Part shown: positions 1-10,900 of the stretch, piece by piece
How positions within the stretch are numbered: position 1 is the stretch's first letter
Layout: every line of letters begins with the position of its first letter
DNA from: Ianthella basta
Lineage: Eukaryota; Porifera; Demospongiae; Verongiida; Ianthellidae
Length of the DNA: 64,000 nt
Direction of reading: 5' to 3'
Assembly (NCBI GenBank): GCA_964019415.1
Contig: OZ025889.1
Span: forward strand, 186,001-250,000
Position numbers and translations under genes: made by a program
The notes under the pieces: generated by a model
Databases searched by the model: none
What the model saw: the letters and a program-made list of their open reading frames with translations, nothing else
What the model was told of the DNA's origin: nothing

Positions 1-2017
1 GTGGGAGGTGTGTCCACTACTGGTCCAGTGGGAGGTGTGTCCGCTACTGGTCCAGTGGGAGGTGTGTCCACTGCTGGTCCAGTGGGAGGTGTGTCCACTG
101 CTGGTCCAGTGGGAGGTGTGTCCACTACTGGTCCAATGGGAGGTGTGTCCACTGCTGGTCCAGTGGGAGGTGTGTCCGCTACTGGTCCAGTGGGAGGTGT
201 GTCCGCTGCTGGTCCAGTGGGAGGTGTGTCTGCTACTGGTCCAGTGGGAGGTGTGTCCGCTACTGGTCCAGTGGGAGGTGTGTTTGCTACTGGTCCAGTG
301 GGAGGTGTGTCCACTACTGGTCCAGTGGGAGGTGTGTCTGCTACTGGTCCAGTGGGAGGTGTGTCCACTGCTGGTCCAGTGGGAGGTGTGTCCACTACTG
401 GTCCAGTGGGAGGTGTGTCTGCTACTGGTCCAGTGGGAGGTGTGTTTGCTACTGGTCCAGTGGGAGGTGTGTCCACTACTGGTCCAGTGGGATGTGTGTT
501 TGCTACTGGTCCAGTGGGAGGTGTGTCCACTGCTGGTCCAGTGGGAGGTGTGTCCACTACTGGTCCAGTGGGAGGTGTGTCCGCTACTGGTCCAGTGGGA
601 GGTGTGTCCACTGCTGGTCCAGTGGGAGGTGTGTCCGCTACTGGTCCAGTGGGAGGTGTGTCCACTGCTGGTCCAATGGGAGGTGTGTCCACTACTGGTC
701 CAGTGGGAGGTGTGTCCACTGCTGGTCCAGTGGGAGGTGTGTCCACTACTGGTCCAGTGGGAGGTGTGTCTGCTACTGGTCCAGTGGGAGGTGTGTCCAC
801 TGCTGGTCCAGTGGGAGGTGTGTCTGCTACTGGTCCAGTGGGAGGTGTGTCCACTACTGGTCCAGTGGGAGGTGTGTCCACTACTGGTCCAGTGGGAGGT
901 GTGTCCACTACTGGTCCAGTGGGAGGTGTGTCCACTGCTGGTCCAGTGGGAGGTGTGTCCACTGCTGGTCCAGTGGGAGGTGTGTCCACTGCTGGTCCAG
1001 TGGGAGGTGTGTCTGCTACTGGTCCAGTGGGAGGTGTGTCCACTGCTGGTCCAGTGGGAGGTGTGTCCACTGCTGGTCCAGTGGGAGGTGTGTCCACTGC
1101 TGGTCCAGTGGGAGGTGTGTCCGCTACTGGTCCAGTGGGAGGTGTGTCCACTACTGGTCCAGTGGGAGGTGTGTCCACTGCTGGTCCAGTGGGAGGTGTG
1201 TCCACTGCTGGTCCAGTGGGAGGTGTGTCCACTACTGGTCCAGTGGGAGGTGTGTCCACTGCTGGTCCAGTGGGAGGTGTGTCCACTGCTGGTCCAGTGG
1301 GAGGTGTGTCCGCTGCTGGTCCAGTGGGAGGTGTGTCTGCTACTGGTCCAGTGGGAGGTGTGTCCGCTACTGGTCCAGTGGGAGGTGTGTTTGCTACTGG
1401 TCCAGTGGGAGGTGTGTCCACTACTGGTCCAGTGGGAGGTGTGTCCACTACTGGTCCAGTGGGAGGTGTGTCTGCTACTGGTCCAGTGGGAGGTGTGTCC
1501 ACTGCTGGTCCAGTGGGAGGTGTGTCCACTACTGGTCCAGTGGGAGGTGTGTTTGCTACTGGTCCAGTGGGAGGTGTGTCCACTACTGGTCCAGTGGGAT
1601 GTGTGTTTGCTACTGGTCCAGTGGGAGGTGTGTCCACTGCTGGTCCAGTGGGAGGTGTGTCCACTACTGGTCCAGTGGGAGGTGTGTCCGCTACTGGTCC
1701 AGTGGGAGGTGTGTCCACTGCTGGTCCAGTGGGAGGTGTGTCCGCTACTGGTCCAGTGGGAGGTGTGTCCACTGCTGGTCCAATGGGAGGTGTGTCCACT
1801 ACTGGTCCAGTGGGAGGTGTGTCCACTGCTGGTCCAGTGGGAGGTGTGTCCACTACTGGTCCAGTGGGAGGTGTGTCCGCTACTGGTCCAGTGGGAGGTG
1901 TGTCCGCTACTGGTCCAGTGGGAGGTGTGTCCACTGCTGGTCCAGTGGGAGGTGTGTCCGCTACTGGTCCAGTGGGAGGTGTGTCCGCTACTGGTCCAGT
2001 GGGAGGTGTGTCCGCTG
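1..2017. repeat. 27-bp minisatellite, 74 full copies plus a partial one
   Basis: The unit is gtgggaggtgtgtcc followed by a variable six bases (such as actact or gctact) and ggtcca. The phase never breaks: unit 75 starts at 1999 exactly as expected. Because 27 is a multiple of three and no unit carries a stop, all three forward frames stay open for 2 kb, which gives artefactual Gly/Val-rich or Cys/Trp-rich reading frames. The array runs off the left edge. Since dyskerin coding resumes at 2954 on the same strand, it most likely lies in a dyskerin intron. A 41-unit higher-order duplication is visible (see findings). Confidence 0.95.
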
Positions 2018-2723
2018 CAGTGTTAAAAACAGTGATGGTTTTAGGCCATGGCCACCAGTGGTGGTTTTCAGGGACAAGCAGTGGTTTCAAACAACCATTT
2101 TAACACCTTTACACCAGCACAAACATTGTACATTTCACTGTCAACACTTGCGAAGTCCAAACTCCCTCTATCCAGGATGCAAATGGCTTATACAGTGTAC
2201 AGAGTGCAGCTGTACATGCGCCATGGTGCACACCAGACTGCAATTTCTGGCTACTCAGGCTTTCCTCATTAGCACTTCAGTCACGTACATGGATGTATGC
2301 ATGCAGCATGGTGATATATATGTACATGGGAACATGTAGCTGAATGGGCATATGCATGCAATGGGATGGTCTCCTGTGGCAACCCTTGTTATACAAACTT
2401 GGTTTGCAGCCATTTAGTAATAGACTGGTGTTAGTACCTAGTGAGGATGGCAGTGGCCGGAGTCAGGGATGAGTTACTGGCTAATGGTATGAAACGGTAC
2501 ATGCAGGAAACTCATTGGACAAAACTTTGCATTGTCTAGCAACTGCAACACCAACTATAATCACAACTGCTATGCCAACTTTCAGGTTAGACAAGCTTTA
2601 ACTGTAACCAAAATTTGAAATCAGTACGGCACTGTAAAATATCAAGGTATCACAGCTCAGTTGATAACTATAACCTATTATCATAAAGGAATGTGCTTAC
2701 TAAAACAACACTAGTCTGTTGTT
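2018..2723. other. Non-coding stretch, probably intron of dyskerin
   Basis: Unique AT-richer sequence between two minisatellites. I found no exon matching the dyskerin segment expected just upstream of the 2954 exon, no RNA gene and no mobile element. Confidence 0.6.
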
Positions 2724-2934
2724 GGTCCAGTGTGTGAGGGCTGGTCCGGTGTGTGAGGGCTGGTCCGGTGTGTGAGGGCTGGTCCGGTGTGTGAGGGCTG
2801 GTCCGGTGTGTGAGGGCTGGTCCGGTGTGTGAGGGCTGGTCCGGTGTGTGAGGGCTGGTCCGGTGTGTGAGGGCTGGTCCGGTGTGTGAGGGCTGGTCCG
2901 GTGTGTGAGGGCCGGTCCGGTGTGTGAGGGTTGG
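2724..2934. repeat. 19-bp minisatellite, about 11 copies
   Basis: The unit is ggtccggtgtgtgagggct with very few changes; the first copy has ggtccag and the last two diverge. It sits directly upstream of the 3' splice site of the dyskerin exon at 2954. The core ggtcc(a/g)gtg is shared with the 27-bp array to the left. Confidence 0.93.
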
Positions 2935-2953
2935 TATCCCTCTGTCCCTGCAG

Positions 2954-4082
2954 GCATTGCTCTAATGTCCACTGCTACCATGGCAACCTGCGACCACGGT
3001 ATTGCAGCCAAATTGAAGCGCGTGGTTATGAGCCGAGATGTCTACCCGAGGAAGTGGGGCCTGGGACCCAAGGTGGGTGGGTGGGGCAGTGCCAGCCCAG
3101 GAGGGTGGGACCCAAGGTGGGTGGGTGGGTGGGGCAGTGCCAGCCCAGGAGGGTGGGACCCAAGGTGGGTGGGTGGGTGGGGCAGTGCCAGCCCAGGAGG
3201 GTGGGACCCAAGGTGGGTGGGTGGGTGGGGCAGTGCCAGCCCAGGAGGGTGGGACCCAAGGTGGGTGGGTGGGTGGGGCAGTGCCAGCCCAGGAGGGTGG
3301 GACCCAAGGTGGGTGGGTGGGGCCAGGGCCAGCCCAGGAGGGGAGGAGAGGTGTTGTTGGAGGTGATGAGAAGGACTTAGCGATAGCTGTACAGGTCATG
3401 TGATATAATGTGATGATTGTATGATGTCATGTGGCGTGTCGTGATCCTCAGGCCCTGGAAAAGAAGAAGTTAATAGCTGCTGGTAAACTTGGCAAATTTG
3501 GTCGTCCTCTGGAGGGCTCTGACGTCACAGCCTCTCAGTGAGTGACACTGCTCACATGACGCGCACAGCTGGACGCATGCCACTGGCACAAGCGTCACCA
3601 CTCACACATTACCATCAGTAGCAATGTCCTGCTGTCTTGTAGGCTCTTGTATGTCGAAGACAAGAAAGCAGAGGCTGAGGCAGCAACCACACTGACCAGC
3701 ACTGCCACCGGAGGAGTGAAGGTGCGTGGGCACCTTAGGGTTGGGGTTGGGGTTGGGGTTGGGGTTGGGGTTAGGGTTAGGGCCTGCTAACGCACTAGTT
3801 GTAATGATGTGTGCTTTGCTTCACTGTGTGTGCATGTTGCGGTGCCCTCAGCTTGATCTGTCACTGATTGTCTGTGCTCATGCAGAGAGAACACCCAGAC
3901 ACAGGCAGCGAGGAGGAGACTGAACAGAAGAAAAAGAAGAAAGAGAAGAAGAAGAAGAAGCGGAAAGAGCCCTCAGAGGTGAGACACACGATGTGGGACA
4001 TCTCAGAATGTGTCACGTGTCACGCTTCATCCACTGCTCGCTCTTCTTCCGTCATTAACAGGAGGAGTCAGACGGCGACTAG
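2954..4082 (+). CDS. DKC1: Dyskerin (H/ACA pseudouridine synthase), 3' exons only
   Basis: Dyskerin is the catalytic subunit of H/ACA snoRNPs and a telomerase RNP component in the nucleolus. Five exons are visible: 2954-3072, 3452-3537, 3643-3721, 3886-3978 and 4062-4082 (stop TAG 4080-4082). The first encodes the end of the PUA region, with [12 protein letters not shown] and [10 protein letters not shown], diagnostic of dyskerin. The second matches the KKLMIKQGLLDKHGKP-type segment. The fourth encodes a Lys/Glu run typical of the dyskerin nuclear-localisation tail, and the last ends EESDGD. Codon phases agree across all joints. The catalytic TruB domain lies upstream of the window. The first intron starts with a 48-bp array that copies its own donor junction, and the third contains a telomere-like repeat. 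The stop is 40 bp from the stop of the convergent ELMOD2-like gene, so 3' UTRs must overlap. Confidence 0.92.
3063..3341. repeat. 48-bp minisatellite containing the dyskerin 5' splice junction
   Basis: About 5.7 copies, period 48 (gccagcccag at 3091, 3139, 3187). Each unit carries gggacccaag followed by gtgggtggg, the same bases as the exon end and donor at 3063-3078. The array is therefore a row of donor copies just inside the intron. Confidence 0.93.
3735..3782 (+). repeat. Interstitial telomere-like repeat, eight hexamers
   Basis: One TTAGGG, five TTGGGG and two TTAGGG, without a break, in the dyskerin intron 13 bp after the donor at 3722. Confidence 0.95.
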
Positions 4083-4122
4083 GGTGCAATTAGTACTCAA
4101 TCATGACTCAATTGGTCTTTTG

Positions 4123-6603
4123 TCATTCAGTTTTTGTGTTTGTGTGCATGCTCTGCAGGTGTCCTGTACTGCCCAGCTCCTGCTGCACACACGCCATGAA
4201 CTCCTGCTTAACACGTGGGAAGTCCATTATGTTGGTCGGCTCACTGCGCAGCCAGAACATGTCAAAATCCTTGAACACAGCCACTGCATGTTGGAGGGGG
4301 GTGGAGAAGGTGGAGGGTTAGAGGGGTGTGGACTGTGCAGGGACAAGAGTGCACACAATACTGAGAACACACAAACACTTGGCCCTTGGTGGGAGTGGTC
4401 AGGCTACCAGCCCCTGTATCCTAGGGACCCCACCCCCGCCCCCAATACCCTACTCACCAAACACCTTGTAAAACATGACCACGCCCCCTCCGTCTGACAG
4501 CTCACTGATGTAGTGCTGGTCCAACTGATTGGTGGTTGTGAGTTCAAAGACAGAAGCTGTCAGATTGATGGCAGTGATGGCGTAGGGGTACCCCAGGGAG
4601 GGATGGTGGGAGTGGCCCAGGACACGGCGGGCGGCCTCGGGCTCCTCCTCAGCAAAGTAGCTAATCACCTTAGCTCAGGATGTCCACCATGTAGTGCCGC
4701 CACATACACACACACACAACACTGTCCACTACACACAACACTGGAATGTGCTAACACACACACAGCTCATGACATCGTGCTTACACACACACACACAGAA
4801 CACCTCTCAGTGCCACCTCACGCACACTCACTACCTTTCGCTATGCTGTCACACAGATAGTGAAACTGCTCACAATTCAAAGCATGCAATGCATCCTTGA
4901 TTAGTGGAGATTCCTCAGAAAGTCCTTCAAATACAACCAGCCCTCACCATAGCAACCACCTCCTGCCAATGACCAGCCCTCACCATAGCAACCACCTCCT
5001 GCCAACGACAGCAGTATGCCCACTATGAGAGGAGCCCCTGGAATGCAACCCACCGGGAGAGGAATGCGCAACTATAAATAGAGCGATTGTGCTATTAGTG
5101 GACACAGTCCCAAAGGGACCGCCTCGACTGCTAACACACTGCGGTTACAAGGATACAGCAAACACTTCAAGCCAAGGATTCCCATGCCTCTGAAGTCAGT
5201 TGCTGGGTCGTTGCCCTGGAAACCAATCTCTGACCACTGCTTGCTGATCCTGCCCTCCAGGGGAAGTCCCGGCATCATCAGGTCCCACAGCTACACATCG
5301 TCATGGCAACATAATAATGGTGGGAATGAACAAATAATAGGAACTGTGAGAGCATGCCTAGCAACCGTGACTTGGTCAGCACTGGCACACCTCACCTTGG
5401 TCAGCACTGGCACACCTCACCTTGGTCAACACTGGCACACCTCACCTTGGTCAACACTGGCACACCTCACCTTGGTCAACACTGGCACACCTCACCTTGG
5501 TCAGCACTGGCACACCTCACCTTGGTCAGCACTGGCACACCTCACCTTGGTCAGCACTGGCACACCTCACCTTGGTCAACACTGGCACACCTCACCTTGG
5601 TCAACACTGGCACACCTCACCTTGGTCAGCACTGGCACACCTCACCTTGGTCAGCACTGGCACACCTCACCTTGGTCAACACTGGCACACCTCACCTTGG
5701 TCAGCACTGGCACACCTCACCTTGGTCAGCACTGGCACACCTCACCTTGGTCAACACTGGCACACCTCACCTTGGTCAGCTGGTCCTCATGGTCCTTGTT
5801 GTCCCTTGAGTATCGCTCTGCCCTCAGCTGCTCCACTGCACCCTTCATGGCCGACAGCCCAACCACACATCGGCAGCTGCTCTCTAGCCGTGGTATCCAC
5901 CTACAGACACACACAGAATGGACCACTGCCCCCACCCTGCCCCCACACACAGCACCCACCCTGCCCCCCCCCACAACACCCACCCTGCCTCGCCCCCCCC
6001 CCACACACAACACCCACCCTGCCTTACCCCCCCCCCCCCCCCCCACACCACCCACCATAGACTGCCTTGCAACTTCTTCACACTCCTAATAGTGTTCACT
6101 GCTGAGCTCTCCGTCACTTGGGGGTCAAAGGTCACACGACGCAGTTCAGCATGCTTTGATAAACGCAGGCTGTGGACTGAAGAGGGCGGGGCATATAATT
6201 ACTGACCACACCTACTGCTGAGGGCGGGGCATATGATTACTGACCACACCTACTGCAGAGGGCGGGGCATATGATTACTGACCACACCCTCTGACTGAAG
6301 AGGGCAGGGCATTAACTACTGACCATCCCAGCTGTTAGCTCATTTGAGTGAAAAGACAGTTCTCATACACTTCAGAACAACACCAATTGACACTGCACAG
6401 ACTAATAGCACTCACATTAGCACGTTGCTGTCAACTACCATTACACAAAACTCACTTAGGGATACTGTTCTTCCCACAGTTTCTGGAAACTTCTTGCAAA
6501 TTCTTTCAATTTCACCTGTTCCACTGACCAAGTGAACCACCCACTTCCACGCTTTGAATAAGAACAAACACGCAAACTTCCAAACACCACCTTCGGATGC
6601 CAT
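4123..6603 (-). CDS. ELMOD2: ELMO/CED-12 domain ArfGAP, ELMOD2-like
   Basis: ELMOD proteins are GTPase-activating proteins for Arf/Arl GTPases (ARL2 in mammals), acting at ER, lipid droplets and mitochondria. Six exons, in transcript order: 6456-6603, 6056-6176, 5771-5900, 5164-5290, 4458-4673 and 4123-4283, giving 300 aa (human ELMOD2 293). The hydrophobic N-terminus with GTGEIERIC matches ELMOD2. Exon 4 encodes RISKQWSEIGFQG and TDFRGMGILGL, the core ELMO signature; exon 5 has HHPSLGYPYAITAINLT; exon 6 has FDMFWLRSEPTNIMDF. The conserved ELMOD arginine is present in RGMG. The exon 4/5 joint (5164 and 4673) uses a weak donor and is the least certain. The intron after exon 3 is a 25-bp array of copies of that exon's donor. 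The start codon lies 8 bp from that of TMEM223 on the other strand. Confidence 0.9.
5371..5780. repeat. 25-bp minisatellite made of ELMOD2 exon 3 donor copies
   Basis: About 16 copies of cttggtcagcactggcacacctcac (+ strand). Read on the gene strand each unit is GCTGACCAAG (sometimes GTTGACCAAG) followed by gtgaggtgtgccagt. The true exon ends CAGCTGACCAAG|gtgaggtgtgccagt at 5771. Every unit thus reproduces about ten exonic bases and a full 5' splice site. Confidence 0.95.
6020..6055. repeat. Poly-C tract next to the ELMOD2 exon 2 donor
   Basis: A run of about 18 C within a longer ccaccctgcccc-rich stretch (5930-6055) that fills ELMOD2 intron 2. Confidence 0.85.
6182..6325. repeat. 38-bp tandem repeat, about 3.5 copies, in ELMOD2 intron 1
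   Basis: The unit starts gagggcggggcatat and continues with gattactgaccacacc. Copies start at 6182, 6220 and 6258, with a diverged one at 6300. It abuts the acceptor of ELMOD2 exon 2. Confidence 0.9.
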
Positions 6604-6611
6604 TTTCCAAA

Positions 6612-7295
6612 ATGGCTGCCCGACTTCCCCAATGCATGTCAGCAGGTCTAGCTCCGCGTTTACACGTCCGCAGATCTTTTCCCGTACCGTACTTTGGCGG
6701 ACTACGAGAAGGATACAAGTTTGTGAGAAAGGCCTCGACCAAGGAACGTGCAAGCATGGAGCACGCTACAGTCCTCTATGACAACTCGCAAAAGAGGCCA
6801 TTTTTGTTTGTGTTCATTGGCGCGCTGTCCCTGCTGCAAATGGGTTTCTGGACATACCTAGCAACCTTTGCCTACGGCCACCTGGGAGAGGAGAGGCTGA
6901 GGGGACGGCGTACGAGTGGGGACCAACCCAACCTCCCCAGTGGGCGTGTACTCTCCTCCCCGAAGTGGCGTGTGGTGGCCAGCATGGTGGCACTCACTGC
7001 AGGAGTGTTCTTTGCCTACACAGCCAACATGCTCACCTTCCGCACTGTGCTGAGGCTTGGCTTTTTGAAGCACTCCAACATGGTTGCCTTGACAACCTAC
7101 ACCCCCTGGGGGACAACCCGCATCGTTACCGTGCCCCTAACCAGTATTCAGTGCAAGGGTAGTCGTGTGGACACACTGCCACAGGTAGCCATCAAGGTGG
7201 AGGGCTACCCACTCTACTTCCTCTTGGACAAGAAGGCCGGGACCTTCCTCAGTCCTACAAACCTGTTTGACTCCGTCATTGCCTCGCGCCACTAG
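6612..7295 (+). CDS. TMEM223: TMEM223, mitochondrial inner-membrane complex IV assembly factor
   Basis: A single-exon gene of 227 aa from the ATG at 6612, or 232 aa from 6597. TMEM223 is a two-pass mitochondrial membrane protein that helps COX1 translation and complex IV assembly in human cells. The first 40 residues are rich in Arg and Ser and poor in acidic residues, as in a mitochondrial presequence. Two membrane segments follow, one ending near the WTYLATFAYG motif and one around MVALTAGVFFAYTANML. The C-terminal half has the family pattern: ITTYTPWG-like turn, VTVPL, then PLYFLLDKK and LFDSVI. I favour the start at 6612 (MAARLPQ) because the 6597 ATG overlaps the ELMOD2 start codon region on the other strand. 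Either choice means the two genes' 5' UTRs overlap. A poly-C tract (7328-7350) lies in the 3' UTR. Confidence 0.88.
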   Translation: MAARLPQCMSAGLAPRLHVRRSFPVPYFGGLREGYKFVRKASTKERASMEHATVLYDNSQKRPFLFVFIGALSLLQMGFWTYLATFAYGHLGEERLRGRRTSGDQPNLPSGRVLSSPKWRVVASMVALTAGVFFAYTANMLTFRTVLRLGFLKHSNMVALTTYTPWGTTRIVTVPLTSIQCKGSRVDTLPQVAIKVEGYPLYFLLDKKAGTFLSPTNLFDSVIASRH

Positions 7296-7937
7296 ACCAA
7301 CCACAGGAAGTTGCAGTGCTGCTCAGAGCCCTGCCCCCCCCCCCCCCCCCCACCACCCTGTCCCCACTTCACTCAAGAACGGACACCCTGTGATGCTCAC
7401 TGGTGCAGTAGTGCTGACAGCGTTATGTGTTCTGCTGTACATGACTAGCCAGTGGGGTGCATCCATGTACATGTGATTGTCATTGATGTGTGGTGGAGGG
7501 GAGTGATCTGTGCGTGCGTTAATGCATTGACGTGCCGTGCCTTTCATGGTGCCCGTTGACAGGGTTCTTGGCATTCAGAGGTGCGCTAAGCATGGACCCT
7601 TTTCCCACTAAGTGCCGACGGTAACTAGAGTTGCTATGAGAGGAATGACACAGAGCTTCAGTATACGGAGAAATCCGGCATAAATTATGCCGCAATAAAA
7701 GGCCAGCAGACCGGATCGAGCGATACTCGTCTACCGTAGCAGCGAAGGAATTCGGCTTACCGTCTTGCTGCGGAAGCTAGCTCTCGTTCACTCTCTGCAG
7801 CTGCTGATCAGTGCGAGCTTTCGGTGAGCGCCCCGAGGACGTCCAGCGCGCGCCCTCTCCTCTCCTAGCCTATCTTTCACAGGCAGCATCGCACCCCTCC
7901 CGCGCCTCTCGTCCGTTTGCAGTCGGCACCCCTCAAG
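7296..7937 (+). promoter_or_regulatory. TMEM223 3' UTR and filamin promoter/5' UTR
   Basis: No gene is seen here. A perfect 15-bp palindrome ggcataaattatgcc lies at 7677-7691, followed at once by cgcaataaaaggcc (7691-7704). The AATAAAA could be the TMEM223 polyadenylation signal or a TATA-like element for filamin, whose ATG is 240 bp downstream. The GC-rich region 7780-7937 looks like the filamin leader. Confidence 0.5.
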
Positions 7938-10900
7938 ATGGCTGTCGCGGACAAAAGCTGGATCACGATCCAGCAGAATACCTTCACCAACTGGTGCAAC
8001 GACCGCCTGAAGGGCAGTGGGACCAAGATCGACGACCTTGTGAATGATCTGGACGATGGCGTGAAGCTGGTTGTCTTGCTAGAGCGCCTGGCCAAGAAGA
8101 AGGTCTCAAACAAGTGAGTCCTCTGGAATGGGCAGAGGGTTACAGGCGTGGTGTGGCGAGTGAAGGGGGGAGGGAGGGAAGGAGGGGTGTCTGTGAGTGG
8201 GCTGGAGTCCTCTACGGGCCGTCAGTGGTGTTGCTCAGCGGAGCAATGACCTGTGCAGCACCTGAAGGCGACTGTTGTCTGTTCTGTGCCGCACTTGACA
8301 CGCCTTACATTGTTGCTCTTGAGTGAATGGCTGTAGTGACAGTGATCACCTGCTGTCACTTGTGCTGCCACTTGCCCTGCTGCAGAATCCACTACAAACC
8401 TCGCCTTCCACTTCACCGCTCAGAGAACCTCACGATGGCCTTTGACTTCATCAAGAACAAAGAGAAGATACACATTGTTAACATTGGTGAGTGGGCAGGG
8501 CCCTTGGGGAAGGCATGGGGTACTCAGGCAATAGGTGGGATCCTCGGGGAGGTGGGGTCCTCAGGGAGGGGGCGAGGTCATGAGGGAAGGGGTGAGGTAC
8601 TCACAGAAATGCTGAGCCATGTTGGGAGGTTGGCAGTCTATTGCTGCAAGTGAAGTGCTGGCCATGAGGTGTGTTGTCCCCTATTGGCATGTCCACCCTA
8701 GCAGTGGGAAGGGGGGACAGGAATGAGTGGAATGTGAAAGAATGTGTTACTGTTGGCACAGACTGTGGATCATGGCAGACATGCGTGTACCACTTTTAGA
8801 GATACTAAATATAACACTGTGATTAGTACACATTCCATCAGTAGCTATGCTGCAGTAGGTGTATGGCTGCTTGGTATGCTGTCCCTACAGATTCCAGCCA
8901 CCTCCCAGGGCTTGTTGGGTTGCCCTTCCACTTGTTCTTCACTCTGCCCTAGTTACTGATAGAAAGGTAGCTATTTCCTGTAGAGGTGCTATGGAATGAA
9001 ACATGATGGGGGGGGGGGGGAGGAGGGAGTGGTGCAATGGGGTTGGTGGGGAGGGATGGGAGGGAGTGGTGTGATGAAGTGGGATGAGGATGGGGCGAGT
9101 GGGTGGGTACTGGTGTGTTAGTATGGGAGTTGGCAGTGTGTGCCTGTGTTCAGTAGTCTGACTCTACACCTGTGACTGCAGGGCCAAAGGACATTATAGA
9201 ACACAACCAGAAGCTGATTCTCGGTCTGATCTGGACGCTCATCCTCAGGTACCAGATCCTGGGAGGAGTGGAGGAGCCCGCCCCAGATCCCAAGGCTGGT
9301 GCCAAGAAGCCAACTAAGCCACCCTCAGCCAAGAAGCTGCTGCTGAACTGGCTGCAGGCAGCCATGCCAGAGGACCAGCCAGTGAAGAACCTCACCGGTG
9401 ACTGGAACAACGGCCAACGCCTCTCAGCCTTGGTGGACACAGTGAAGCCGGGCAGCATTCCTAACTTTCGCTCACTCCGTCCTGAGGATGCACTGGCAAA
9501 TACTGAACGAGCTATGGACATTGCTGAGTCTGAGTTTGACATCCCAAAGATCGTCGATCCTGAGCACATGTGTATGGAGAAGCCGGATGAGCTGTCCGTG
9601 ATGACCTACCTCTCGTACTTCTGCAGTGGAGATGACTCACCAGGCTACAGCAGCCTCCTGGCATGGGTGCGCAGCAAGATCCCTGAATACAACATCCAGA
9701 ACTTCACTGAGGACTGGAGGGATGGCCGGGCACTCAGTGCCTTGGTCAATGCTATTGCAGAGGACACAATGCCCAACCATGCCAGCCTGGACCCTGGCAA
9801 TGGAGTGGAGAATGTTCGGACTGCAATGAAGACAGCCACAGACAACCTGGAGGGGATCAAGAACAGCATCACACCAGAAGAGTTTGCTGACAAACGCACT
9901 GATGCTCTTGCCATGATGGGGTACATTGAGTGGTTCCGAAAGGCCAAAACCAAACAGACTCTCTCCGTTGTTGGCCCTGGTGAGACCACATGGCACATAA
10001 CAATGCTACACAGCACCTCACAATGCTACACAGCACCTCACAATGCTACACAGCACCTCACAACACTACACAGCACCTCACAACACTACACAGCACCTCA
10101 CAGTGCTACACATCACCTCACAACACTACACAGCACCTCACAACACTACACAGCACCTCACAGTGCTACACAGCACCTCACAACACTACACATCACCTCA
10201 CAGTGCTACACAGCACCTCACAGTGCTACACAGCACCTCACAGTGCTACACAGCACCTCACAGTGCTACACATCACCTCACAACACTACACAGCACCTCA
10301 CAACACTACACAGCACCTCACAACACTACACAGCACCTCACAGTGCTACACAGCACCTCACAGTGCTACACAGCACCTCACAATGCTACACAGCACCTCA
10401 CAACACTACACAGCACCTCACAACACTACACAGCACCTCACAGTGCTACACAGCACCTCACAATGCTACACAGCACCTCACAACGCTACACAGCACCTCA
10501 CAACGCTACACAGCACCTCACAATGCTACACAGCACCTCACAATGCTACACAGCACCTCACAACACTACACAGCACCTCACAACACTACACAGCACCTCA
10601 CAACACTACACAGCACCTCACAATGCTACACAGCACCTCACAACACTACACAGCACCTCACAACACTACACAGCACCTCACAACACTACACAGCACCTCA
10701 CAACACTACACAGCACCTCACAACACTACACAGCACCTCACAATGCTACACAGCACCTCACAATGCTACACAGCACCTCACAACACTACACAGCACCTCA
10801 CAGTGCTACACAGCACCTCACAGTGCTACACAGCACCTCACAATGCTACACAGCACCTCACAACACTACACATCACCTCACAACACTACACATCACCTCA

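Noticed and set aside
1..2103. A 700-residue Gly/Val/Thr-rich protein (GGVSTTGPV repeats).
   Set aside because: All three forward frames are equally open because the 27-bp unit has no stop, and there is no start context. Dyskerin exons follow on the same strand, so it is best read as intronic minisatellite.
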